Source of the DNA: Tachypleus tridentatus
Taxonomy: Eukaryota > Arthropoda > Merostomata > Xiphosura > Limulidae
NCBI RefSeq assembly: GCF_004210375.1
Contig: NC_134827.1
Span: 100,673,285 to 100,737,284, forward strand
Reading direction: 5' to 3'
DNA: 64,000 bases
Below the pieces are notes generated by a model. It ran no database searches. It saw nothing but the letters and a program-made list of their open reading frames with translations, and was not told the DNA's origin. The translations under genes and the position numbers were made by a program. This document shows, in pieces, positions 24,001-39,000 of the stretch (its first letter is position 1; each line of letters opens with the position of its first letter).

Positions 24001-27000
24001 ATTAGATTAAAGGAGCCTCAGATACATACAGTGGTATCTCGGTTCTCGAACAATTCGGTTTTCGAACATATTGTTTGAGAAAAAATGTTTCGGTTGTCGA
24101 ACATAAACTAGGTTCCCGAACCAAACTGTCGTGGCCCGAACCCCCCGAAATAACCCGACCAATGACCCGAACGACCCTTCGACCATTTTCGACCTATGCC
24201 AAATTTGTCCAAAACATTTTACCCGCACCTGTCGCTCAGTCCACACCCCCGATAAAATCTGCTGTGAACGTTCTCGTTTTTCTTTTTGTTGTTTTTCTAA
24301 ATATTCTGATTAAATGAGCCACCATGGGGTCAAAGAAGGATAATGAAAGCAGCAAACCAAAAAGAAAAGTTGTTAGAGCCACAATAGAGGTGAAAAAAGA
24401 TCTCATAGCGAAGTGTTCGCGTGTCTGACCTTGCTACACAGTTTGGTATGGTGAAGTCTACAGTCTGCACTATACTGAAAAATAAAGAGGTCATCAAAGT
24501 AGCTGATGTTGCAAAAGGAGTGACAGTGCTTACGAAACAAAGATCACAAACAATGGAAGAGGTAGAAAAACTGTTGTTGATTTGGGTAAACGAAAAACAG
24601 TTAGCTGGTGATAGCATTTCTGAGACCATCATTTGTGAGAAAGCAAAGCAGTTGCATTCTGACCTCTTGAAAAACACCCCCTGAAACGAGTGCTGATACA
24701 AGTGATGCCTTTAAGACTAGTAGGGGATGATTTGAAAAATTTAAGAAGAGAAGTGGCATACATAGTGTGGTTAGACATGGGGAGGGTGCCAGTTCTAACA
24801 AAGACGTTGCTGATAAATTTGTAAGGGAATTTAAAGACTATGTAGAAGCTGAGGGTTTTATTCCCCAACAAGTGTTCAACTGTAATGAGACAGGCCACTT
24901 TTGGAAGAAAAGGCCAAAGAGGACCTACATCACCAAGGAGGAGAGGTCACTGCTAGGACACAAGCTAACGAAGGACAGGCTAACTCTATTGTTATGTAGT
25001 AATGCAAGTGGGGACTTATAACTTAAGCCTTTGCTTGTGTACCATTCTGAGAACCCGAGGGTTTTTAAGAAAAATAATGCCCTGAAAAGTAAACTAAAGG
25101 TCATGTGGAGGGCTAATAGTAAAGCATAGGTAACCAGGCATTTTTTTATAAAGTGGGTCCATGAAGTGTTTGCCCTAAGTCTGAAGAATTACCTCACGGA
25201 AAAACAGTTGCCACTCAAGGCCCTTCTTGTGATGGACAATGCACCTGCTCACCCACCAGGCTTGGAGGACGGGTTGGTGGAGGAGTACAATTTCATTACG
25301 GTGAAGCTCTTGCCCCTAACACGACTCCTCTCATTCAGCCCATGGACCAGCAGGTCATATCGAACTTTAAGAAACTCTACACCAAAGCACTGTTTCAAAG
25401 GTGCTTTGAAGTGACCTCTGACACAGAGTTAACCCTTAGAGAGTTCTGGAAAAATCACTTTAATATATTCCATTGCTTGAGGATCATAGACAAAGCCTGG
25501 AGGGAAGTGTCTTTGAGGGCCATGAACTCAGTCTGGAAGAAATTGTGGCCAAACTCAGTACCAGATAGAGACTTTGAAGACTTTGAGTCTGAGCCTGTTG
25601 TCGAGGATATTGTCTCACTAGACAAGTGTATAGGCTTGAATGTGAGTGGTGATGATGTGTAGGAGTTGGTGGAAGACCACAACACTGAGCTCACCACGGA
25701 AGAACTCCAAGACCTTCAGAAGGAGCAGCAACAGAAGGCAACACTGAGGAAGTGTCTTCAGATGAGGAGGAGGGAAGGGAGGATGTCCCTAGTTCACTAA
25801 TCAAGGAAAGTGTGGAAAATAGGGAGAGTTACAAAGTTTTGTGGAAAAAATTTCACCCCGACGAAGCTGTAGCAAACTGCAGCATAAACCTTTTCAATGA
25901 CAATGTCATGTCTTACTTCTGAAACATTTTAAAATGCAGGCAGAAACAAACCTCATTAGACAAATTCTTTGTGAGAAATAGGTCCAGTGAGTCTCAAGCA
26001 GGTTGTAGCGGTGCAAATAGAAGTAAAAGAGAAAGAACCCCAAAAGGAGAGTTACCTGACGTTTTTATGGAAGGTGACTCCCCTTCCAAACAATAATAAC
26101 TCTCCTACTCTCTACGTTCCTCACCACCTTTCATTTACACCATCAGCTCTCCTCAGCACAGGTAAAGTGCAGTTAAATTTTCATTGTTTTTTTATTGTGT
26201 TTATAGTTTTTCTGGTTAACATGTAAGTATTATTATACAGGTATAAATAAGCAATATGTTTACTTAAAATGCTTCATAATGCGCAATTTTTGAAGGTCTG
26301 TAACGGATTAATTTAATTTACAGTATTTCTTATGGGAAAAATTGATTCGGTTTTCGAACAGCCTTCTGGAACGGATTAAATTCGAGAACCGAGGAACCAC
26401 TGTATTTCAATTAAATGCATGCATGAAAGCAAACAAGGTGTGTTAATACTAGTATTCTATGTCCGGACCCAACATTTTTCCCAGAAACTGAACAAACTGA
26501 AAGACAGATGGCAAATTTCACAATAAAAATATTTAAAATCCACGAAATGATGGTCAACTCTCATCCTTGTAAATTAAGGGAAAAACTTTCATTTTACAAT
26601 ACAAATAGTTGAAATCTATTAAATAACAGCCATATCTCATCTTTATAAATCAAAAAGAAGAGCAGTTTGTTACAATTTAAACAAATCTCTGTACAGTCTG
26701 ACGCACCATGCAAATTATATTTTTATGAACTTTTCGTGTCTTTGTTTAGATTGGAATGACATTTGCGGTTATGTGCGTGTGTGTAGCCCAGCACGGCCAG
26801 TTGGGTTAAGACGTTCACCTCGTAATCTGAGGGTCAAGGGGTTCAAATCTCCGTTGCACCAAACATGCTCGGCCTTTCAGCCGTGGGACGTTATAATGTG
26901 ATGGTCAATCCCACTATTCGTTGGTAAAATAGTAACCAAAGAGTTGACGGTGGGCCGTGATGACTAGCTGCCTTCCCTCTAGTCTTACACTGCTAAACTA

Positions 27001-30000
27001 GGGACGGCTAGCACAGATAGCACTTGTGTAGCTTTGCGCGAAATTAAAACAAAAGATGCGGTTACGTGTAGAGTCCTTCACCTTACCTCGTGGAATTGGA
27101 GGTAGAGAACATAATTTATTTATCAAACATACTACAACTACTGGTGAGTTGTATGACCTAATTCCTTCAAGGCTTTCAAACGGATTGTAAGAAATTATCC
27201 TTGAGAAAATCTGTATCAGAGTCGATCATCAACATGCCTTCTTACCGTTTTCGTAATTGGAAGTCAAGAATTCACGCAGTTTTCCAAGGACGAAGATATT
27301 TTTCTAAGAGAACCAACACAACTTCATTTCTTCCAGTCATCGACCGCGTTGCTCAAGGCCTAGCTACTAGCTATCAGCAAGGATCGAGTTTAGTTTTAAT
27401 ATCATAATTATAAGTATAAATTACGTGTATAATTGTTACGAAGACTAGATAGTTCGTTGTATATTTAGATATGAAGCTAGACAACATTATTTCATATATA
27501 TGAAATTTGAAAACAGCCATTAGCCATTAAAGATTTTCTACTGGAATGCAATACAATTACTTTGGTTATCACATTTGTTGTAGTCAACGTGACGTATCTA
27601 GTTTCATACAATATTTCACTACTTGCTATTATATAGGTGAGCACTGAAGAATACCATTTTTTCCCATACGTGATTTTAGGTTTAAAAATACTGTTGGAAA
27701 AATATTTAATTGAAACATATCTTCATTTGTTCAACTAATGTATTACATACACACATATATATAAGTAACAATACAGAGTGAATTTGTTATTTAGAAATTC
27801 ATTTTTTGGCTAATTAGAAAAAGAACGTACATTATTATTATTTTCTTAAGCCTAATAAACGCTGAAACAAACGGTGAAATAAGGCTTTAATTTTAAGTGG
27901 AAATAGTCAGTTACGTTCAAGAAAATTATGTATGCATGCATGCGTGAATATTTACACGTTAAATATATTAAAACAATTTAGTAACAATTGTAAAATTAAT
28001 AGCTTATGAACAAAATAAAAATAAAAACTTACCTCGGTTTCGAAAGAATGTGACCTTGGGAAAGTCAACACGTGTCCCTCTATCAATTGGTAATTTACAT
28101 TGAAAGTACCTGAATCGAATAATAAAATATTTTCCAAGCTTAACTTTTATCATATATGTGTTTAATAAATGCACCTTTAACTCTCAGAAATCAATTTAAA
28201 TTATAAATATATAAATGGAAGTCAACTGGTAAGAAAGTGTCATTCGGATTTCTTACATGATATTTATGAATATTAATTCGTAACTGTACTTTTGGTCGAT
28301 TTCGCCAACATAAAAATTAGCCCCCTTTAATTCCGCGGTATGTCAGTGGGATTATAACACGATGGGCAGGGTAAAGATAGCCCATCATGTAGCTTTTTGT
28401 TTTGCAACAAACAGACATACAAGTTAATACAAATTATGAAAGAGAGTGAAAAAATATTATTAGAGAAAGCTTTGCCAAGTATGTTCTATATTTCGCATTC
28501 AAGTTATACACTAAAAATAACAATAGATAAATTATTTCACATTCATCAGGTAATCGTGCTTGTTGAGAGGCAATTATGGGAGTAATTATACACTATTCAT
28601 GACTATCAGTAATGGCACTAAAGACGGATGTCATGTGACTTAAGTCAGAAGGTCTATGTTTTGTTTGAAGTGAATTTTCTAATGTGAAAATAAACTCTTA
28701 ACTATTCACTGCACCCCGCTCGTACACCAGTAAGTCTACGGATTTAAAACTCTAAAATCAGGCGTTCGATTCCCCTCGGTGGGCTCAGCAGATGGCCTGA
28801 TGTGGCTTTGGTATAAAAAAACAGACTATTCACTACACTGTTTTTAATTTGGAAAATAATTTAAGCTCTATTTCTACCTCTAAATTTAATAAAGAAAGTC
28901 ATCTTTCTTTATAATCGGCTAAATAATCGAAACAGGTAACATCAAGTGTACATTTTGACTTTTTCTTCAGTCAAATAAAGAAATAAACAAACCATTTCAT
29001 TTCTTTTCAACATTCATGGTTAAGTTACGCTTGTTGTTTTTTTTACATTTTTCAAATGTCTAATGATGCTGCACCACAAAAGATAGCATATATTCACTTT
29101 TGTTAATGTTTAGCGTCTCATTCTGATGGGGTCTTGAAACGATCTTGTCGGGCTGCAAATCGAGAGATCTCAGGTTCGAGCACGTGATGTGACGTTGAAA
29201 TTTCTCTGCACGTTTAGCTGGTTTAGAAGTTACATCCAACCTAACTATTCAGTTAAGAGCAGTCACACAAATTTAGAGATGTTACCAACTGTTTTTCCTT
29301 CTGACATGTAGTATAGGTCTCTTATTTGATTGTTTAGTCCATGTGTTGCATTAGGTGTCGTCCAGGTTGAAGTAGCAGCGACAATGTTACGGTATTGTGA
29401 ATGATGTAAATGTTTTCAGACAAGATTACCGATATGCACCCCCATCTTGCCATTAGACGAAAAAACGAAACCAACACTTCCACCGAAAGCACGATGTACA
29501 CTGCATGTACAAATGAAACTCGTCCTCGTGTAGACCAACTGACGAATAAACATGTAAATATAAAGATACGTACACGGTTAGTACGTTCTTCTTGTAATAT
29601 ATACTGGGACTTGTTATGTTAGTTCGAATGCCTAACACCAGACTGCTGGTTAAGTTGTTTCACTCTGAGCTAGCCCACGGGAAGCGTATAAAACGAGGTT
29701 AGAATGATTTTCTAAAAATAGCTTGAGTGATAATTATGTAAATAGATTTTTTATTTTTGAATTTCGCACAGAGCTACACCAGGGCTATCTGCGCTAGCCG
29801 TCCTTAATTTAGCAGTGTGAGGCTAGAGGGAAAGCAGCTAGTCCAATAGTCCAATAGAATAGCCTAAGAGTTAGCGGTAGGTGGATGATTAATTGCATTT
29901 TCGCTAGTCTTATGCTGCTAAATTACAGACGGTTAGCGCAGATAGCGCTCGTGTAGCTTTGCGCGAAATTCAAAACAAACCAAGATCAAACTTGTTTCTT

Positions 30001-33000
30001 TAGTACTTCTGTGTTATTGTTTCTCAAGTCTTCTTTTTCAGATATTCGCGCAAACCTACTCAATGACTATCTGTCATCCACAGTTTTGAATGGTAGACAA
30101 AAGGGTAGGTTTAGATTAAAAGATATTGGGGTCCTGGGCACAGAGTCCCCATATAAAAACACACATGTGATGAGTATGTTTTTATTAGCTACATTGTTAG
30201 AAATACCTCTAGCGGTCGAGCACTATTTCCTTTCTTATGTGTATAAATAGTACTTGTGGATGGGGAAGTTTCATTATGCTTAGCATGAATGAAAGACTGG
30301 GTATCCTAGTTACCTGGAAGCCCGGTTCCTAAAGGCTCATGCGTTATTCTGGCCCTGGTAGTCAATAACAGCCTCCGCCAACACTTGGCCTACTCTTGTT
30401 TAACCGAGTTGTGAGAATGGACTGTTAATTTTGTAGCATATTCAAGTATCTATGTTTGTAACAGTTTTTTGCAGCAACAAGACGCGGGCCACAAATCCTT
30501 GGATTATTAATGGATAAGTTTGTTTGTTTCAAAACTATACAAAGGGCTTATCTGTGTGTATCTGTCCCCAATTTTGAACTGACTAAAGGGAAGAGAGCAA
30601 GTCAACAGAACCTATGGCCAACTCACGAGCTGCGAATAGTAAAATTTGCCATTCACTCATGTAACACACCCACAATCTCAAAGTGCAACCCATATATCTT
30701 TTACAACGGGTCGAAAATCATGGGTCATTACATTCACAAATCTAGCACACTAACTACGCAACCATGGCTGGGCCTTATAAAACATGTTTTTTTTTTTTTG
30801 TCATAATATTGTGGCTGCTAACGTAAGGGTGTTATAATGGTGTTTTGAGATTATTTTGACATTTTAATTTTGAAGAATAATTTAGAAAGATATATTTAGG
30901 TTTGTACATTACATTGAAACACTTACGTAAGACGTCAGTTTGATGTATAAAACACCTTTAGACAGAAGTAGGAAACCCGTCTAGGACTGGAATTGTCTCG
31001 TTTCCCAGCTGAGTCACAAAATCTCAGTATCTAACTGATAACTACTTTCTCTCTCCGATTGTTTTTTTTTTTAATTTTGCACAAAGCTACTCAAGGGCTA
31101 TCTCTGCCAGCCGTCCCTAATTTAGCAGTGTAAGACTAGAGAGAAGGCAGCTAGTCATCACCACTCACCGCCAAATCTTGGCTACTCTTTTACCAACGAA
31201 TAGTGGAATTTACCGTCACATTATAATGCCCCCACGGCTGACAGAGCGAGCATGTTTGGCGCGACGGGGATGCGAACCCACGATCTTCAGATTACGAGTC
31301 GCACGCCTTAACGCGCTTGGCCATGCCGGGCCTTTCTCTCTCCGAAAGGAAGAGTCTAAATATTGCAATCGGGTCCGTCTGTCTGTACTTCCGTACGCTT
31401 ATCTTGAGAACTGATAAACCAATCCACACGAACATTTTACAGAAGACAAAAGAAGTCAGTATACGACAGTCCTCTCCAAAATTTAGTTCGGATGCAGATT
31501 GTGGATCACTTTGTAGCAATTTTCTTATGGAGGGATAGGGCTTTTCACATTTTTGGGCTAATAACTTCTTAAAACATGATCGGATTCATACCAGATTTTC
31601 ATGGGCACATTAAGGTTAAGACTCCTCATTAGACCAGGAAAATGATCTGGATCTTTGATCGTTTCGGATTCGAGAAGCATATGTCGTTATGTATTGTGTA
31701 GTAAGTAAGCATATTTTGTTATGTATTGTGTAGTCAGTAAGCACATTTTGTTATATAATATATTTAGTAAACACATGTCGTTATGTGTTGTGTGGTCAGT
31801 AAACACATGTCCTTATGTACCAACTCTTACTACATTTTGCCTTCAGAAGTTTATCAGCAATTTTTCAGCTAAAATATCAAATCGAATGTTGTATTTTTCT
31901 ACTAACTTAAGACAAAAATAAAGTCACATGACGTACACACATCTTTTATTTTGAGACCTATCTTCGCATTGTGATACAATTTGCTTTATCTAGTTTAGCT
32001 GAACCAAAACACATGCTTCTCTTTAAAAATAAAAAAAATGCATCAATCATAATTTTTCTCACCGTGTTCTTGTCAAGAATACAGAAGTTAAAAGATGACC
32101 CTTTCGAATTTGTTTGTGTTTTCGTTACGATCCAGCGAACACCAATACATACTGGAGGAACTAGTATCAATGATAAAGAGTAGATGAGTCACGGCAACGG
32201 TCTTTAACAGTTGAACGTTTCGGAATCGTTCATATTTCGTTTTCAGCAAATATATTGTAAAAATTCACAAATAGAACAAACTTTCAATTGTCCATCTTTC
32301 TCAGTTCAAGTACCTTTGTTTGGATAAGTATTTTAATTTCCCGAAAACTTCACATATGTTAATGTCAGTTCAGCATATTAGCATTCTCTCTTATTTATTT
32401 GTTGTCATCATTTTGCTGAAGATGTGATGTGAATAGTTGCGAAACGTTCAACTGTCAAGAATATTTAGGACTGACGTCATGGTCTTACCTTTTATTATTA
32501 AGCTTTGTTTTCCGTCAAATTATTTAAGAGTGACAAGCTATGGTATCTCTGTCTTGATGAGGCTGGTACCTTCATTTGTACCTCTTTCGTCCGACAGAAC
32601 GAATTCGACACGACGCTTCTGCATTTCAGTCCATTTCGAAACGTTCTTGTCATACTCACGTGCCTAAATATATGTCAGTTATAACTTGAAATATTATCCG
32701 TACGATATAAATTATAAAATGAACGAATATTTCAATCGCACCTCTGAGTGCGAATCTAATAGATGTTTCAGAATTACGATTATTAAAAATAAATGTGGGA
32801 TCAAAATTGGATTATTTGTTTTAAAATCTTCACCGAAAGCCAGATCTCAGTTTGATGTCCTGTGACATTGACACATTCCATTTCTATATTTTTGTCATTC
32901 ACAGCATAAAATTTATTACACGAACACAGTTCACCGATCCACAGAATTCCGTAATAATCTAAACAATGTACTATAAACAAGATAAATAGACTCGCATTAT

Positions 33001-36000
33001 ACAGATACACCTAATAGATTACATATCTTCTGTTGCTTTCAGTGATCGATGCTCTTGGTAAGCCCTCTAGCGGTATATTGGAAGGAAATGTAGTATTTCT
33101 TGGCTATTACTCGGAATGCTTGGAGACCTCGGCTGTTTTACCAGGAAGTACAGGGGGCTTTCGGCCGTTCTGGGGAAAATACTGTTTACCAACTTTATCA
33201 TCCAAATACACCACTTCAGCGCCTCAGGTGGGTTAAGAAATAGAGAAAAAAACATTGCCTAACAAAACAGGAACAAGTAACTAGTTAAAAGGAACACTGG
33301 AAAAAGAAAAATATTTACGTATTTTTATCCCTTTTTATAATTTTTACACATTCGCTTCCAAGGTCATGTTTTTGAAATTTTGCTTTGGTCCAACTTCATT
33401 TTTTTTATATACATATCGAATAGTTATATTTTGCCAGAGTTAGGGTTATTATGCACAAATATCGTATTTGTTAATTTCAAAAAATGAGTGACGCGGTCCT
33501 CTGTGAAAGTCTGTTTATTTCTAGGATTACATCACTCACGCCCTTTTGGTTCTAGCAAGAGGTAATTTTGTTTTTGTAATAAATAATCTGAGAAGAAACC
33601 CGAAAAACATCAACATTATTTTCGACAGGGATTTACTCTTCAAATGTTTGTTCTGCAATATATATATATATATATTCATATAATCACTTTTTTGTGTTGT
33701 GATAAAATACGTGTATACAAGTGTCATTTTGTCTAAATATTATTTTAAAATCATAACAGAAGTTTAAGAATAAGCTTTACGAACTCGACTCAAATAGTCC
33801 CTTATGTATTTAAAGTACAGTGAATAACATTTGTGTGACATTGATTCAACAACATACTGTGTGTGACTCGTACTGTAAAACCATGTCTCTTATATACAAG
33901 CGATGCGAGAGCGAAAGTATCAAAGAATCTGACTAACTTGTCTTTTAAAATTTTGTAAAGCATTAATCAGTTTGGGCTTAGAATTTTACCTCCTACAATA
34001 TTAACTAGAGAAGATATTTTGCGAGTAAATATGTCTGGTTATAGTAGAATGTTATTGTTTTTCAACATATATCATAAACAATATTTGTTGCTCTTTATTT
34101 TTCACACGTGGTGTTGGCAAAAATCTTCAGATAGGTTCGACGAAAAGCTTCGAAAGGTTCGTGTTGGTATAGCAGGTCAATATAGGTTTGGTTTGTTTTA
34201 AATTTCGCGCAAAGCTAAAATCTAGCCGTCCATAATTTAGTTGTGAAAGGCTAGAATAAAGTCAACTAGTCATTACCATCCACCTCCAACTCTTGGGCTA
34301 TTTTTTTAACAAAACAATAGTAGCATTGTGCGTAATGTTGTAACGCCTCCTTGGCTGAATTGGCAATCATATTTGATGAAATGGGATTTCAAACGTGCAA
34401 CCCCCAGATTTAGAGTTGAGCACCATAACCATCTGGGCCAGAGATCAGTTCAGAAAACTTCTGGTTAAAAGTGGTTATTACCATAAAAAAAAGCAAAACG
34501 TTTACCGTTTATAATTTGTCAGATGAGTTTAGTAATTCTTGTCGATTTGTGATAGAAAACTTATGTACTGAATGTGGATGGCACACTCGTACGTAACAAA
34601 AACTGTCCATATTTTACAGCGCAGATAGCCTTTGTGTACCTTTGCGCGAAATTCAAAACAAACAAACCATATTTTTATAAAATAATAAGTAAATAGTTAT
34701 AATAACACAACCATTTCGAGTTTTTACTTCTTTTTACTTCACCATTATCAAACTTAGTGTTTTTTTTTTGGCTTGCTTATCCAAACTCTGTTGATAAGCT
34801 TTGAAAAGGTGAAACTGCAGTCCACAGCAGAGAACCTGGCCAATCAAAAAATGCAATAGGATTTTACGTCTTGTCAGTTTCATCTGTGATGAAAAGGAAA
34901 AACAAATCTTTAACTTGCACACAGTGGCGCATTTAGGTAGGGGCTAGAGGTGGATCAGCCCAAGGGCCCATGGTCTTAATGGGAACTTATTGATAATTTT
35001 ATTTTGTGTAAAATTACATGGGATATAGGGTCCACAAAACCTTAAATCCACCACTACTTACCTATATATAATTATTTCAGAAATATTCCTCTGCATATAA
35101 GGTTGGAATATATTGTTTCGGACTCTTTATATTATTTACTTCTCTGTTTGTATTTCTAACAGAATAAAATTCATCTTCTTATTTAGTTTTATAAGGTCTA
35201 TAATTTCAAAAAACTAACGCTGAATCAGTTGAATGATAAGACGGGTTGTTCTTCTGTTGAATTAAGAGACATGTTATTCTTCTGTTGAACTGGAAGATGG
35301 ATTTTTTCTGTTGAAATTGAATAGGGGTTATTTTTCTTTTGAATTAGGATGGGTGCTGTTCTTCTGTAGAACTAAGGGATGGATTGTTTTTTCTTGAATT
35401 ATGAAATATGTTACTCTTCTGTTATACTTAGAGATAGGTTCTTTTATTGAGCTTAAAACTGGGAGAGAACTGTTGTTGTTCTGTTAATAATTTATAAACA
35501 TTCTTCGTCTATTTTATGTATACTTAGGTGATACCGGGACCATCTTACGAGATACTGAAGTCAAATAGCCCGAAAATTGGACTCTGTGTACCATCAACGT
35601 GTTCTTTAACAGATGTCTCAGTAGGGTTTAACAGAGGTTGGTCTTCTATTAATGTAGACAGAAGTTTTATCATCAACTGACTGTAATATATTCATTTAAT
35701 AATGATAAAAAGTATATTTTCATAAAAACAATAAACATTTATTCACTTTTAAAATAAAAATCTCTCTCACACAACAAGGTACTATAAACATAGCTGTACA
35801 GGGTGATGGAAGAGTCTCGTGCCATCGTGATTGCACTACGATCTGCCCTTATACGACACACATACTATCCCTCGACTGGCCCACGGTAATGCTGAAATCC
35901 CAGATTAAATTTCTCGAAGCTTGGTTTGTTTCGAATTTCGTGCAAAGCTACACGAGGGCTATCTGCGCTAGCCGTCCCCAATTTAGACTAGAGAGAAGGC

Positions 36001-39000
36001 AGCTAGTCATCACCACCCACCGTCATCTCTTGGGATACTCTTTTACGAACGAACAGTGGAATTGACCGTCACATAACGCCCCCACGGCTGAAAGGGCGAG
36101 CATGTTTGGTGCGACGGGGATTCAGACCCACGACCCTCAGATTATCAGTCGAGTTCCTTAACCACCTGGCCATGCCGGGCCCTTCTCGGGGCAGACAACA
36201 CAACGTGTAGTTCTGTGTTAATAAACGACAACAAATCCACACCAATGTGCAGTGTTAACGACTTCTCAAGCAGTTTATAGTAGTTTGTTTGTATTAAACA
36301 CAAAGCTAAACAATGGCTATCTGGGCTCTTCCCACCTTGGGTATCGAAACCCAGTTCTTAGCGTTGGAAGTCCGCAGACACACCAGTGTGCTAGTGGTGA
36401 GCTGGTTATAATAGTGAAGTAAAATAAATACAAAAATAGTGAAACAAAAACAAAAATCACAACTCTCATGGTAGTACGTAAACTTTACCCAGTAAAATCT
36501 TGAAGATGGACTTTTTTTTATGTAAGGGAAGAGTTTTGAGCACAGAATTAGTGAATGTACGACTCAGTAAGATAAATATTTCGTAATGAGTTTATTTACT
36601 GATAATAATTATTATTTTATTACAAGTTATAGCTCTTACAGTAAGAAATAATATTTTTTTAAGAACAGATTCATTCCGATCACTGATAAGAAAGTGGATA
36701 AATCCAAAATTTATTTTGTTCAAAATTATTCAGACGTCTAATGAAGAATAAACGTTATGTCTCTGGAATTAAAACACAAAACGTCTTTTAGACAAAAGTT
36801 AGAAATTAGTACAGTTTTAGTATTTATATGTTTTTATTCATGTAATATAAGTTACAGTTTTTACAATAAAGAATGATAATTTTTTAGAACAGCCACGTTT
36901 CGATCACTGATGTACTTGAGAATGGCTAACCAGTGATCGAAGCGTATCTGTTCTAAAAAAAAATACTATTCTTTAGAAAAGCTGTAACTTGTAACAAAAT
37001 TAATTTTTACTTATTAACAGAATAATAGCTATAATTTCCTTAACAGGATAATAGCTATAATTTCATTTTTTCCCAACTTGTTTTTCCCTTTTTTGTTTCA
37101 TAAAACTTCATAAACCTAAATAATATTTTAATTGTAATTTTTTATTAATCTGTAATAAAGCAAGTAAATTTAGTCTTCCTTACTGAACTTAATTAGTGAA
37201 TGTTTAAAGTGAAAATCATAATTAACAAAATCTTAATTATTTCAAGCTTTGCAACAAGTGTCAAGTGATTGGACAGCAACAATATCTCATTGTTACACGA
37301 AGGAAAACAAATTATTTGATGATGATGCAGCCATTGTAGTCATGTAAGTGTTTAATAAACACTTTTTTAGAACAGTGGTGGGCACTTATCGAATTAGAAA
37401 ATTACCTGTAACCTAAAGTTTTGTTTCACATGTTGCTTATCTTATTTAAATATATTATGTTTGGCTTATGACTGATCAAAGTGAACTCTGAGACCCCTGA
37501 GGATGTTTAAAGGCCACACGTCCGTTCCAAGTTTCACTGTGTCGGTATTTGGGTATTGATGTTGTTAAATACCCAGGAGGGTCAGGTACATTTGACCTCT
37601 TCCTCCCTCCCGAACGATTATAGCGTCTGTCTTTAGGTGTTTTTTTTTGTTTTTTTTAAGCTTTGGGCCAGAGTAAAAGTATAACATCATACTCAGGCCC
37701 ATTTCAGGGCTCAGTCCATGCATGGACGAACAAGTTTGTTTTTTTTTCCTTTTATTATTTCTCTTGTGTTTTTGTATTTTCATATATATATATATATATT
37801 TTTTGTATTTTTCTCCTTTTTCTCGATAGAGAGAATGCTTCTACTACTTGTAGTAACACACACACATACACACAAAAAAGAGGAAGTAATAATAATAATT
37901 ATTATCCAATACTTGAATAATAATTCAAAAAGAGAGAGAAAAAAATAATGATTAAAAAAAATAATAAAAAAATAATTATAATAATAAAAAGAAACAAGGA
38001 CTAAGTGTCTAGTGCATAGTGGCCAGCTCGTGTTACATTTCTTAAATATATGTTAAATGGGGAGAGGTATTTAGGACTATTTACATCATGTACGTGATAT
38101 CTGTCGAGATCACACATTAAGTCATTTTTATGCCAATTCTTATTGAAATATTTTAGAGAATTATGCAAGAGTCTTTCAGATATTGTGTCTATGTTTGCAT
38201 ACTTGTGCTTGAATGTGGTTGAGCTGCTACGAGGTACTTTATATGCTGAAGTTAGTACTGAATTTTGTATACGTTGAAGTTTCTGAACATGTGTGGGTGC
38301 TATGTTAATCCAGGCAGGTGATGCATATTCTATTGTTGGTCTAATGTACGTTTTGTAGATTTTAAGTATGTTGTCTGGTGATGTTCCTTGGATTTTACCT
38401 GAAAGACTTCTTGCATAGTTTGCTCTTTTCCAGATTCGTATCAGTACATTTTTAATATGTGGTAACCACGTTAATTTTGAATCATAGGTTAGACCTAGAA
38501 ATTTAGCAGAAGTAGCAGTCAGTAAAAGTGATCCATTCATATAGAGTTTTGGTGGATCTTTTTTCAGCTTATTCAGTCTGCTGAATACTATGACTTGGGT
38601 TTTTGGAATATTGATTTTGATTCTGTATTTCTGGCAGTATTCTTCGATGTTATTTAGGACTGGTTGTAGGTTCGTTGCTGCTATTGACGGAGTGGGGGCA
38701 CTGCTACATCGTCAGCGAACTGTGATGCATAACCTAAATTTAGGTCCGACAGAGGCATATTACTCACGTACATGATAAATAATATAGGGCTAACAACCCC
38801 TCCCTGCGGGACTCCTGCTTCGGGTGAAAAGGACCCCGAGTGGGCCCCATTTACATTTACTTTACACATTCTGTTTTCCAGGAAGTTGGACAGCCAGCGA
38901 ATAGTTTCCTGGGGTAATGCCATTTCTAGTAATCTATGACGTAAGCCATTATGCCACACTGTGTCAAAAGCTTTCTCAATGTCGAGAAAGCAAGCTACAG

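Noticed and set aside
27201-27407. 68-codon open frame in intron 1
   Set aside because: No family resemblance, no splice logic; chance frame.
31370-31640. Possible coding or regulatory block between SINE and tandem repeat
   Set aside because: Phrases such as cttatcttgagaactgataaaccaatc look like a dispersed repeat, but no second copy was found in the window.
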